From a virus: 24,881 bases of DNA. Numbering within the stretch: the stretch's first letter is position 1; every line of letters starts with the position of its first letter. Location of the stretch: positions 1 through 24,881 of IMG/VR virus record IMGVR_UViG_3300037517_002795; one strand, written 5' to 3'. Below are positions 16,337 through 22,591 of this stretch, one piece after another. Both the position numbers and the translations under genes were made by a program. The notes beneath the pieces were generated by a model, which did not search any database, had not been told where the DNA came from, and saw nothing but the letters and a program-made list of their open reading frames with translations.

Positions 16337-16341
16337 ATTTT

Positions 16342-16770
16342 ATGGCATATAAAACATTATTTAAACCCAAAAATGTAAAAAAATATATTGGTGATTCCAA
16401 TAATATTGTATGCCGATCTTTGTGGGAACGACGTGTTTGCAAATTTTTAGATGAAAACAAAAACATATTAAAATGGTCTTCTGAAGAAATAGTTATTCCA
16501 TATTTAAGCCCAATAGACCAAAAGATACACAATTATTATCCCGATTTTTTAGTTCAATTTAATGATGGAAGTAAAGTAAAAACTTGGTTACTTGAAGTAA
16601 AACCATCAAAACAATTGGTATTAAAAGAAAATAGCAGCAAAAAAGAAAAAATTACATGGATTGTAAATACCGCAAAATGGGAAGCTGCAAAAAATTATTC
16701 TTTAAAAAACAATATGGAATTTAAAATTTTAACAGAAAAAGAAATATTTACTAATGCCAACGCCAACTAA
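16342..16770 (+). CDS. gp4: Head completion nuclease
   Basis: This 142-residue protein (T4 gp4/50 is 150) is needed to finish filled heads before tail joining. It aligns well with gp4: KTLFKPKNVKKYIGDSNNIVCRSLWER, WSSEEIVIPYLSPID.KIHNYYPDF, LLEVKPSKQ, TWIVNTAKWEAAK and a closing MEFKILTEKEIF. The TnsA-like nuclease residues are visible as E29, D68 and the E85/K87 pair (EVK). It is first in the rightward transcript and overlaps the next gene by 17 nt. Confidence 0.93.
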   Translation: MAYKTLFKPKNVKKYIGDSNNIVCRSLWERRVCKFLDENKNILKWSSEEIVIPYLSPIDQKIHNYYPDFLVQFNDGSKVKTWLLEVKPSKQLVLKENSSKKEKITWIVNTAKWEAAKNYSLKNNMEFKILTEKEIFTNANAN

Positions 16771-17371
16771 TCCAATAACTTCAATTAAAACATATTTTGA
16801 AAACCATAATGGTTTACAATTGGCAAATAGATTTTCCGTCTCCTTTGCTGGATTACCCGGAGGTATTTCTATTGGTGATAATTCTGATGGGTTTGTACAG
16901 GCCGAATATATGGCTTTAGGACCAAGAGCACTAAACACTGTACAAGACAATTTAAATGGTTTTGGTTTTGGTAGGTTTGTGCCAAGAAGCCAAGATTTAC
17001 TTAGCGGTGGATTTGGTGTTCAATTAATATTTCCCGTAACAAATGACCATCATCTTATTAAATTTTTTAATGATTGGTTTTCTTACTTTTATAAAAGCCC
17101 CCGCCAAGCTGGTGGTAATCCTTTAAATGTATATAAAATTCCATATTACAATGATGCAGTAAGGCCAGTCACAATGACTGTAAATATGTTAAATCCAAAT
17201 GGTGGTGTTAATAATTCAATAACATTTTATGAAGTTTTTCCTGTAGAGACACAACCAATAGAAATGAGTATGGCCTTTACCGATAAATATTTAAAATATG
17301 CTGTTACATTTGCATACAGAGATTTTGTTCAAACTATAGGAATACAAACACCCAGTAGCCCTGAAGGTTAA
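16754..17371 (+). CDS. gp54: Tail-tube initiator / tube-family protein (gp54-like)
   Basis: This 205-residue protein shows the tube fold pattern: LANRFSVSFAGLPGG, FGVQLIFPV.NDHHLIKFFNDWFSYFY, YYNDAVRPVTMTVNM, ITFYEVFPVETQPIEMSM and a closing KYAVTFAYRDF. The end parallels T4 gp54 (TTFDVTFAYR), the protein joining the cap to the first tube ring. T4 gp54 is 320 residues. Its place next to gp4 and across from gp48 fits. It could also be a third gp19-type tube protein, since gp48, gp54 and gp19 share a fold. The ATG lies inside the gp4 end with no clear ribosome site. Confidence 0.7.
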   Translation: MPTPTNPITSIKTYFENHNGLQLANRFSVSFAGLPGGISIGDNSDGFVQAEYMALGPRALNTVQDNLNGFGFGRFVPRSQDLLSGGFGVQLIFPVTNDHHLIKFFNDWFSYFYKSPRQAGGNPLNVYKIPYYNDAVRPVTMTVNMLNPNGGVNNSITFYEVFPVETQPIEMSMAFTDKYLKYAVTFAYRDFVQTIGIQTPSSPEG

Positions 17372-17379
17372 TAGTAATT

Positions 17380-18060
17380 ATGGATAAAGATGATATTAAA
17401 ACATTGATAGATTCATTAAGTCCCACTTATGAAACTATTTTGCCTGTTTCAGGAAAAACAGTTTTATTTATTCCATTTAAAGTTAAAGATGCAAAAAACA
17501 TCTCAATTATTTTAAATGAACAAAATAAAAAACTTTCATTAATTGCAATGGTAAATTTGCTAAAGGCAAATACAAAGGGAATTAATATTGAAGAACTTTG
17601 TCTTGCAGATGCAGAATACTTGTATTTAAAAATAAGATCTAAAAGTGTTGGCGAACTAATAAATATTAAAATTGGTGAAGAAAAATACAATATAAACATT
17701 GATGATATCAAATGCCGCAATACCCCAACAGAACAAAATTTGTTAATAAAAGATGGTGTTTATGCTGTAATAAAAACACCACAAATAAAAACAATACTAA
17801 ATTCTGATTTTAATGACGAACACTCAGTACTTAAAAAATACATACACACAATAATAATAAAAAATGAAATATTTAATTTAAGTACTTTTGTTCCTGACAC
17901 TCTAAAAGAACTTATAGAAAATTTACCATATTCCTTAATCAAGGATATTCAAGAAATATCAAAAAAACAACCTGAACTATATTTTTCTATTCCAGCAAAA
18001 GATGGAGAAAGAGAGGTGTCAGGTACACTAAATTTTTTTACTTGGCTTCAAACTTCATAG
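17380..18060 (+). CDS. gp26: Baseplate hub / tail assembly protein gp26 family
   Basis: This 226-residue protein matches the T4 gp26 family (Pfam T4 baseplate): KTVLFIPFKVKDAKNISIIL, a helix LSLIAMVNLLKANTKGINIEEL, then DAEYLYLKIRSKSVGE, the family hallmark. T4 gp26 is 208 residues. The C-terminal helices YIHTIIIKNEIF and LPYSLIKDIQEISKKQPELYF resemble tail assembly chaperones. Near its end is a run of seven T at 18033-18039, just before the stop at 18058, with a second frame overlapping (next entry). ATG 17380 has AAGG upstream. It is thought to act in baseplate hub assembly and as a tape-measure chaperone; the latter is inferred. Confidence 0.75.
   Translation: MDKDDIKTLIDSLSPTYETILPVSGKTVLFIPFKVKDAKNISIILNEQNKKLSLIAMVNLLKANTKGINIEELCLADAEYLYLKIRSKSVGELINIKIGEEKYNINIDDIKCRNTPTEQNLLIKDGVYAVIKTPQIKTILNSDFNDEHSVLKKYIHTIIIKNEIFNLSTFVPDTLKELIENLPYSLIKDIQEISKKQPELYFSIPAKDGEREVSGTLNFFTWLQTS
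18033..18040 (+). promoter_or_regulatory. Candidate -1 frameshift slippery site (T7-A)
   Basis: In the gp26 frame this reads AAT TTT TTT ACT, that is X XXY YYZ with T TTT TTT. A -1 slip there changes the next codon to TAC and leads to the 62-residue frame without a stop. The -1 frame is open well upstream of the run. AGG lies 9 nt upstream; no clear downstream hairpin is seen. It is not proven that it slips. Confidence 0.6.
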
Positions 18061-18230
18061 ACCTATTTGACTACTACAAAACTAATTTTTCATTGATAAA
18101 TTATTACAAATGGTCAATCGAAGATATTGAAAATATGATGTTTTGGGAAAGAGAAATTTATATAAATCTTTTGGCTGAAGAAAAACAAAAAGAAAGTCAA
18201 TTAAAAATGTCACAGCAATTTGGTAGGTAA
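18042..18230 (+). CDS. Tail assembly chaperone second frame, probably made as gp26 fusion
   Basis: This is a 62-residue frame in -1 relative to gp26. It overlaps the end of gp26, with a TTG as its only upstream start codon and no ribosome site. Its sequence FIDLFDYYKTNFSLINYYKWSIEDIENMMFWEREIYINLLAEEKQK is the usual form of the short tail-chaperone C-terminus (M.fWERe.Yi..L). By -1 slipping at 18033 it would be translated as a fusion of 220 gp26 residues plus 63, about 283 residues in all, like lambda G-GT and P2 E-E'. It holds the place of T4 gp51. It could also be a separate protein from TTG 18042, which is less likely. Confidence 0.65.
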   Translation: MASNFIDLFDYYKTNFSLINYYKWSIEDIENMMFWEREIYINLLAEEKQKESQLKMSQQFGR

Positions 18231-18233
18231 AAT

Positions 18234-18737
18234 ATGGAAGCAAACAATACGGGATTACCGGAACCAACAAAAGAAACTATAAATGTTGAGCAAGTAGTTC
18301 AAAATTATTTAATTGAGCCAGATATGCTTTTTTCAAATACAGAAAAAGCAACAACAACATTAGGCGAAGTTAAATTTTCAGAAGAAGATTTAAAGCAGTC
18401 AAATGTAAACAATAACTTTCAAAACTTGTCTGCCAGTGGCCAATATATACCACCATTCAACAATTCTGCCAGTTTAAAATTAACAGCACCATCAGTTGTT
18501 TTAGAAAAGCCAATTGAACCTCAAAATGTTTCAAAAAAAGAATTTCAAAATGTTTTAAATCAGTTGACTGGAACTATAAATCCTGCACTTCAAAATCTCT
18601 ATAGTTCAGTATCTGCTGTAATGGAAAAGGGTAAAGATCCAAAAGGATTTACAGAAATTAGACCAACATATAATGGTGATGCATTTTTCTTTGCTGACGA
18701 AGTAAAAAGAACAAGTCAAAAATTTTTATGGTCATAA
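18234..18737 (+). CDS. Hypothetical protein, last gene of gp4 operon
   Basis: This 167-residue protein is not recognised. The N-terminus is acidic and probably disordered (residues 1-90, rich in Asn, Glu, Thr and Ser). A helical region follows (KKEFQNVLNQLTG, ALQNLYSSVSAVMEKG), then a C-terminal block FTEIRPTYNGDAFFFADEVKRTSQKFLWS. ATG 18234 has a TAGGT ribosome site overlapping the stop of the preceding frame. It belongs to the gp4-gp54-gp26 transcript, which suggests a tail assembly or hub accessory part. It is followed immediately by a terminator. No membrane segment is visible. Confidence 0.6.
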   Translation: MEANNTGLPEPTKETINVEQVVQNYLIEPDMLFSNTEKATTTLGEVKFSEEDLKQSNVNNNFQNLSASGQYIPPFNNSASLKLTAPSVVLEKPIEPQNVSKKEFQNVLNQLTGTINPALQNLYSSVSAVMEKGKDPKGFTEIRPTYNGDAFFFADEVKRTSQKFLWS

Positions 18738-18738
18738 A

Positions 18739-18760
18739 AAAAGCCCCTTTCGGGGCTTTT
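18739..18760. terminator. Bidirectional rho-independent terminator
   Basis: GCCCC-TTTC-GGGGC with an A-run on the left and TTTT on the right, extended by four A-T pairs. It lies between converging genes (18234-18737 plus, gp32 minus) and works in both directions. Confidence 0.9.
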
Positions 18761-18761
18761 C

Positions 18762-19616
18762 TCACTCATTCTCCATTTCGGAGAAGTATTGCAGTGGATC
18801 TTTTTCCTCTGCTTCTGTAATTGATGGTTCCTCTACATCATCCTCAACACTCTTAGATTCAGTGTATTGAGAACGAATATCATCACCAACAGCTTTCTTG
18901 AATCTCTCTTTAAGTTCATCAAAGCTCTTAAATTGAGACTTATCAATAAATGGCTTGAGAGGATATTGCTTTTTCCAAAGCTCCTCAAGTTTCTTATCGT
19001 CACCACCAAAAAGAGGTGCAGGTGATGCAAATTCACTTCTATCGTAATTTACATATCCACCAACGTTTCGGATCTTTAGCTTAAAATCAGCTCCAGTCCA
19101 AAAGTTAAATGGGTCTACAGCAACTTCATCTTGAAATTCCGGGTGAGCTAGACTTTGGATTTTTTGAAAAATCTTCGTGCCATATTGGTATAGGAACACC
19201 TTACCCTTGTTTTCTGGATTTGCAGGATCTTCAATTACCAAAATATTAGAAATGTAAGTTAGCTTACGCTTACGGTTCCGAGCGATGTTTTTATCATCTT
19301 CGATACCGCTATTCCAAAGTTCGGTGTTTGCTGCACAAACTGGGCACTTTTCACCAATAGTCGTGGGGCAGTTTTCATAAAGCCATCCACCCTTGCCCTT
19401 GAATGTGTGACTATAAAGAGAAACAAAGGGGGTATCTTCGCCAGCAATTTCTGGAAGAAAACGGATAACCGCATAGCCGTTACCTGCTTTATCGATACCG
19501 GGCTTCCAAACCCTTTCGTCTTTATAGCTTTCCTTGGAGGTCATCTTTTCAAGACGCTCTGTTAAATTTGCGACTGAGTTCTTACTTTTCTTTTTAAAAT
19601 CTGAAAAACTTGCCAT
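18762..19616 (-). CDS. gp32: Single-stranded DNA binding protein
   Basis: This 284-residue protein (T4 gp32 is 301) coats ssDNA in replication, recombination and repair. It shows the basic N-terminus (MASFSDFKKKSK), the OB-fold core with FVSLYSHTFKGKGGWLYENCP, and a zinc site made of H70, C83, C91 and C94 (GEKCPVC). The core also has FLYQYGTKIFQKI and DPFNFWTGADFKLKI, and the C-terminal tail is acidic (EDDVEEP, FSEMENE). Its base use is somewhat richer in G+C than the structural genes. It is monocistronic or follows gp33, with its own sigma70-type promoter and a hairpin in the leader, and ends at the shared terminator. Confidence 0.95.
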   Translation of the reverse strand: MASFSDFKKKSKNSVANLTERLEKMTSKESYKDERVWKPGIDKAGNGYAVIRFLPEIAGEDTPFVSLYSHTFKGKGGWLYENCPTTIGEKCPVCAANTELWNSGIEDDKNIARNRKRKLTYISNILVIEDPANPENKGKVFLYQYGTKIFQKIQSLAHPEFQDEVAVDPFNFWTGADFKLKIRNVGGYVNYDRSEFASPAPLFGGDDKKLEELWKKQYPLKPFIDKSQFKSFDELKERFKKAVGDDIRSQYTESKSVEDDVEEPSITEAEEKDPLQYFSEMENE

Positions 19617-19625
19617 ATTAATATC

Positions 19626-19642
19626 CCGAGGATCTACCTCGG
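19626..19642 (-). promoter_or_regulatory. Hairpin in the gp32 leader (possible translational operator)
   Basis: CCGAGG-TAGAT-CCTCGG, a perfect 6 bp stem with a 5 nt loop, lies 9 nt before the gp32 ATG. T4 gp32 represses its own mRNA at a leader pseudoknot, so a self-binding role is plausible but inferred. GAGG, the only ribosome-like string, is inside the stem. Confidence 0.5.
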
Positions 19643-19655
19643 CCTTTCTACTTTA

Positions 19656-19683
19656 ATTATAAGCCAACTAATATGTTAGTCAA
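19656..19683 (-). promoter_or_regulatory. sigma70-type promoter for gp32
   Basis: Minus strand: TTGACT at 19683-19678, a 16 nt spacer, and TATAAT at 19661-19656. It overlaps the end of gp33. This is a strong host-type promoter for early expression of gp32, separate from the late boxes. Confidence 0.7.
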
Positions 19684-19909
19684 TTGGTAATTTTGGCTTT
19701 TTTTTATTTTTTAAAATATTGAGCATTTTACCTTCTTGCTCAATCTTTTCGATAATAGGTTTAGTTAAAAGTTTACCAGCAGCGGTAGGATCTATTCCCA
19801 TTTCCTCGCTTAGTTCTAAAATACAATCCATAAAGGATAATTTTGTTTTTAAAACTCTTTGTAATACTTTATTTGAAAATTTTTCTTTTGCCGAATCATC
19901 TATATACAT
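19676..19909 (-). CDS. gp33: Late transcription coactivator (gp33-like)
   Basis: This 77-residue protein resembles T4-like gp33, which binds host RNA polymerase and connects the sliding clamp to late promoters. The core LSFMDCILELSEEMGIDPTAAGKLLTKPIIEKIEQEGKMLNIL is the pattern of gp33 in marine T4-like phages (a 'MdaI.elCEe.gIe' helix, then 'KLLsKPi.EKIe.Ea..LN.L'). T4 gp33 is 112 residues. Its neighbour is gp32, as in T4 (33 and 32 are close). The ATG has AAGGATT upstream. Its presence fits the many CTAAATA/ATAAATA late boxes here. Confidence 0.8.
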   Translation of the reverse strand: MYIDDSAKEKFSNKVLQRVLKTKLSFMDCILELSEEMGIDPTAAGKLLTKPIIEKIEQEGKMLNILKNKKKPKLPID

Positions 19910-19966
19910 GTGTAATCCTTATATTAATATACGGGCTAAACTAAAAAGAGCAATCATTATTCACTG

Positions 19967-19973
19967 CTAAATA
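19967..19973 (+). promoter_or_regulatory. Late promoter box for the 20000 gene (CTAAATA)
   Basis: CTAAATA on the plus strand, 26 nt before ATG 20000. The leader has an AGGA ribosome site. It is a normal leadered late mRNA, in contrast to gp4. Confidence 0.55.
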
Positions 19974-19982
19974 TTCTAGAAC

Positions 19983-19990
19983 TATTTATA
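19983..19990 (-). promoter_or_regulatory. Perfect T4 late box towards gp33 (TATAAATA)
   Basis: TATAAATA on the minus strand, about 73 nt before the gp33 ATG. It overlaps the leader of the divergent gene. It could give late expression of gp33 and read on into gp32; a chance match is possible since the region is AT-rich. Confidence 0.4.
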
Positions 19991-19999
19991 GGATAACAA

Positions 20000-20947
20000 A
20001 TGGCTTCTGACAACAACGAAAACATTATTATTGAAACTTCTGGTCTTACTGCTGCAATTGCTACAGACGTAGCACAATTTGCTGGTGTAACAGCCCACTA
20101 TCAAATTTTTAAACTAGCATATGGAATAACTGGTGTAGCTACTTTAGCTTCATCAACCAACCCACTTCCAGTTAGTTTCGGAAGCGGACTTACAGCCACA
20201 ATTTCTGGATTTAGTGGTCTTGTAACAGTACAGGGAACCGGTGGTGGTTATCCTCTTCCTGTTAGCGGAACAATCATAGCAACAGGCTCTACTGCATCCC
20301 CTGTATTTGTTAAAACATATACAGGTAGCCAAATAGAAATTACTGGTGGTAAATTATACACAACTGCAGACTCTATTTCTTGCTACGGACCCTCTGGAGC
20401 CACATCTATCTTTGTAAAGTTAGTTGGTTCTACCGGATGGTCAATAGGAACAAATGGTGATGCACTAAAAGTTTCAATCACAGGAGCCACATTTGAAGCT
20501 ACCATTCCAGCTACTGTAACTGTAGCGGGTATTTCTGGTGCTACTGCCGTTGCTGTTACCGTAGGAAATACAGTTGGTATTTCTAATACTCAAATTACAG
20601 ATGGCATAACTGCTATTTATGGCCAAGTGGTCGGCTTAAGAACAGATTTTAGTGCTCTTGGAGTTGGAAGAGCAACCACATTTAAAACAGGTAGAATTTC
20701 TCCAACATCAGCTGCAGTTCTTCAAATGGACAGTTCTGGGTTTACTTGCTTGGCTGGTATCAATGTAAAAGCTCTTTCAACAAATACAGATTTTATATAT
20801 CTCGGAAATACATCTGGCTTGATTGGATCCTCTTATGGGTATGCTTTAGATCCTGGTGAGGATGTATTCTTAAATATTCAAAATACAAATAAAATATTTG
20901 CAGTATCAAACACAGGCACACAAGTAATCACATACATGGCCTCATAA
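20000..20947 (+). CDS. Probable virion structural protein, Gly/Thr/Ala beta repeats
   Basis: This 315-residue protein is rich in Gly, Ala, Thr, Val and Ser. The middle (50-200) has loosely repeated strands (LPVSFGSGLTATISGFSG, LPVSGTIIATGSTASPVFV, then IPATVTVAGISGATAVAVTVGN). The C-terminal 90 residues form a typical phage decoration/fibre-like domain (GINVKALSTNTDFIYLGNTSGL, YGYALDPGEDVFLNI, IFAVSNTGTQVITYMAS). No signal peptide is seen. It has its own late box and a good ribosome site (AGGATAAC). It is likely a head or tail decoration or fibre component; the exact role is not known. Confidence 0.65.
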   Translation: MASDNNENIIIETSGLTAAIATDVAQFAGVTAHYQIFKLAYGITGVATLASSTNPLPVSFGSGLTATISGFSGLVTVQGTGGGYPLPVSGTIIATGSTASPVFVKTYTGSQIEITGGKLYTTADSISCYGPSGATSIFVKLVGSTGWSIGTNGDALKVSITGATFEATIPATVTVAGISGATAVAVTVGNTVGISNTQITDGITAIYGQVVGLRTDFSALGVGRATTFKTGRISPTSAAVLQMDSSGFTCLAGINVKALSTNTDFIYLGNTSGLIGSSYGYALDPGEDVFLNIQNTNKIFAVSNTGTQVITYMAS

Positions 20948-20948
20948 T

Positions 20949-22253
20949 ATGTTGTCTTATGCATTAAATGCTTGTAAAACACTTATCAATTACGGAACCA
21001 ATATACGAGGTTCTACATTTGATCCAAGCTTTTCACAGGGATTTATTTCTTCAAAACCAAATGTATCCTTAATAGGGTCTAGTTGTTTTATAGACTATAC
21101 TGGCTCTTTTAATATTTCTGATTTAACTTATCTTAAAAAATTATTTAAAAACACTCCGGTTGGAACGACTTTTGCATTTTCAGATGCTTCTTATTATGAT
21201 CCCAATTATGAATATACTGTAGATCCAAGTGGTGTGTTTCGTTTTGAATCTTTGACAGGCAATGATAAATTAATAGTCGGGGGTGTACAATCTGGATTTA
21301 CAAGTTTAACAAACTATAAATTTTATAATGCAAATAACTTTGTAAACGCCCCTCAATATAGTTCTGGATATAGTGGTGGTGCAACAGCGCACAATTACAT
21401 AGAAAATAATTTAACAATTAATGCTGGTAAATCTTTTATAAGTCTTGGTATAATTGGAAATCAATTTGGCAAAGAAGAATACGTAGAAGTTGGTGGCTCT
21501 TCCACCAATACAGGAAAGCTAAAAATTGATTCAGTAATAAAATTAAAAGATAACCGCGAACTTGTTTATCTGACTTCTACAGCTCAAAATGAAAATTTAG
21601 CAATATCGGGGATTACTTATAACCATTATTTGCGCGGAAACGCCAACCCAGAGATTTTATCAAAAAGCCGAAGACAAATAGGTTGCTACGTTGTTTATGA
21701 TTCATTGGGCAATCAAATTAGTTGTTTTGAAAATCAAAACCAACTTCAAGCATTTTTGAGATCTCAATATGAAACTTCAACTTATACGGCTGAATGGGTT
21801 CCATCCCTATCATGTTCAAGACTTTATGATATAGGATTTAGTGCCTCTACTGCCGATAAAGCATTGCCTTACGATGCTTCGGTATTCGTTTACATAGATC
21901 AATTTACGGCTGGAAATTACGATCCAAGTGGAAATTATAATGAATCTTATGTTTATTTGTTAAAAACAAACAATGGCGAAAATGGAGCCTTGCAAGTTAC
22001 TAGTGAATTAAACTTTACAATAGATACCGGATTTAAAATCGATCTTAGTCACCCTTCATTGAAAGGATTTGCTGTAAATTATTACATAGACCCAGCAAAA
22101 TCTGTTCCAATGACAGAAAACATTTACTTGCTCGGTGTACCCGGTTTTGATCAGTCGGGCATTTTGTATACTAAAACAGAAACAAGTTCACGTTCAATTT
22201 ATATTGAACTTGTTGGTCCAACTTTATTAGGACTGCAAGTTACAATACAATAA
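20949..22253 (+). CDS. Hypothetical probable virion protein
   Basis: This 434-residue protein is not recognised. It is rich in Ser, Tyr, Asn and Gly with strand-like segments throughout and few charged helices. The C-terminus (TGFKIDLSHPSLKGFAVNYYIDP, IYIELVGPTLLGLQVTIQ) is distinctive. The ATG follows the previous stop by 1 nt without a clear ribosome site, so it is co-transcribed and coupled with the decoration-like protein. It may be a fibre, adhesin or large structural protein. No enzyme motif is visible. Confidence 0.6.
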   Translation: MLSYALNACKTLINYGTNIRGSTFDPSFSQGFISSKPNVSLIGSSCFIDYTGSFNISDLTYLKKLFKNTPVGTTFAFSDASYYDPNYEYTVDPSGVFRFESLTGNDKLIVGGVQSGFTSLTNYKFYNANNFVNAPQYSSGYSGGATAHNYIENNLTINAGKSFISLGIIGNQFGKEEYVEVGGSSTNTGKLKIDSVIKLKDNRELVYLTSTAQNENLAISGITYNHYLRGNANPEILSKSRRQIGCYVVYDSLGNQISCFENQNQLQAFLRSQYETSTYTAEWVPSLSCSRLYDIGFSASTADKALPYDASVFVYIDQFTAGNYDPSGNYNESYVYLLKTNNGENGALQVTSELNFTIDTGFKIDLSHPSLKGFAVNYYIDPAKSVPMTENIYLLGVPGFDQSGILYTKTETSSRSIYIELVGPTLLGLQVTIQ

Positions 22254-22277
22254 AAAAAACCCCCGCCGAAGCGAGGG
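22252..22277 (-). terminator. Rho-independent terminator of the winged-helix gene (UUCG loop)
   Basis: Minus strand: a hairpin GGG-A-CGC, a TTCG loop, then GCG-CCC, followed by eight T. On the plus strand the tail after the hairpin is poor in T. It therefore mainly ends the leftward gene 22300-22536. Confidence 0.8.
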
Positions 22278-22299
22278 TCTTTCACAAACCGTCTTTTTA

Positions 22300-22536
22300 T
22301 TATCGTGAGCGATTTCGCGCTACACGATAATAAGTACGACCATTACGAAGCTCGCGAACTACAGTGTAGTTCATATCAAAACGATCAAATGCCTCACGAA
22401 GGTCATGCATCGTTGCACGCATATTTCCAACTCGGAAACGCTTGCGAGCTTCGCATGCACTCAGAGGCGTCCCTCTGCGCATATAATCAAAAACTCTTTG
22501 AATCTTGGTCGGACGGTCAACATTAGTAATCTCCAT
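22300..22536 (-). CDS. Small winged-helix / HTH protein
   Basis: In this 78-residue basic protein, residues 8-70 fit a winged helix: TKIQRVFDYMRRGTPLSACEARKRF, a recognition-type helix GNMRATMHDLREAFDRF, and a strand pair TVVRELRNGRTYYRVA. Arg is frequent (CGC/CGT codons), and the gene is visibly richer in G+C than its AT-rich neighbours. It has its own -35/-10 promoter, an AAAGGA ribosome site and a strong UUCG terminator, so it is an independent early unit between late genes. It is likely a DNA-binding regulator; the target is unknown. Different composition and its own signals suggest late acquisition. Confidence 0.75.
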   Translation of the reverse strand: MEITNVDRPTKIQRVFDYMRRGTPLSACEARKRFRVGNMRATMHDLREAFDRFDMNYTVVRELRNGRTYYRVARNRSR

Positions 22537-22563
22537 ATGGTTCCTTTCTAAAAGAGATAGACC

Positions 22564-22591
22564 ATTATGGCTTAATATTTTTGTATGTCAA
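22564..22591 (-). promoter_or_regulatory. sigma70-type promoter for the winged-helix gene
   Basis: Minus strand: TTGACA at 22591-22586, 16 nt, CATAAT at 22569-22564. The -35 includes the TGA stop of the upstream PAP2 gene. An early promoter separate from the late program. Confidence 0.7.

Noticed and set aside
18833-19474. Alternative minus-strand frames inside gp32
   Set aside because: gp32 carries the zinc site and full-length family match; the others do not.
19910-19960. sigma70-type promoter for gp33 (TTGCTC... TATATT)
   Set aside because: Only a weak -35 match and an AT-rich region with several possible -10 hexamers.
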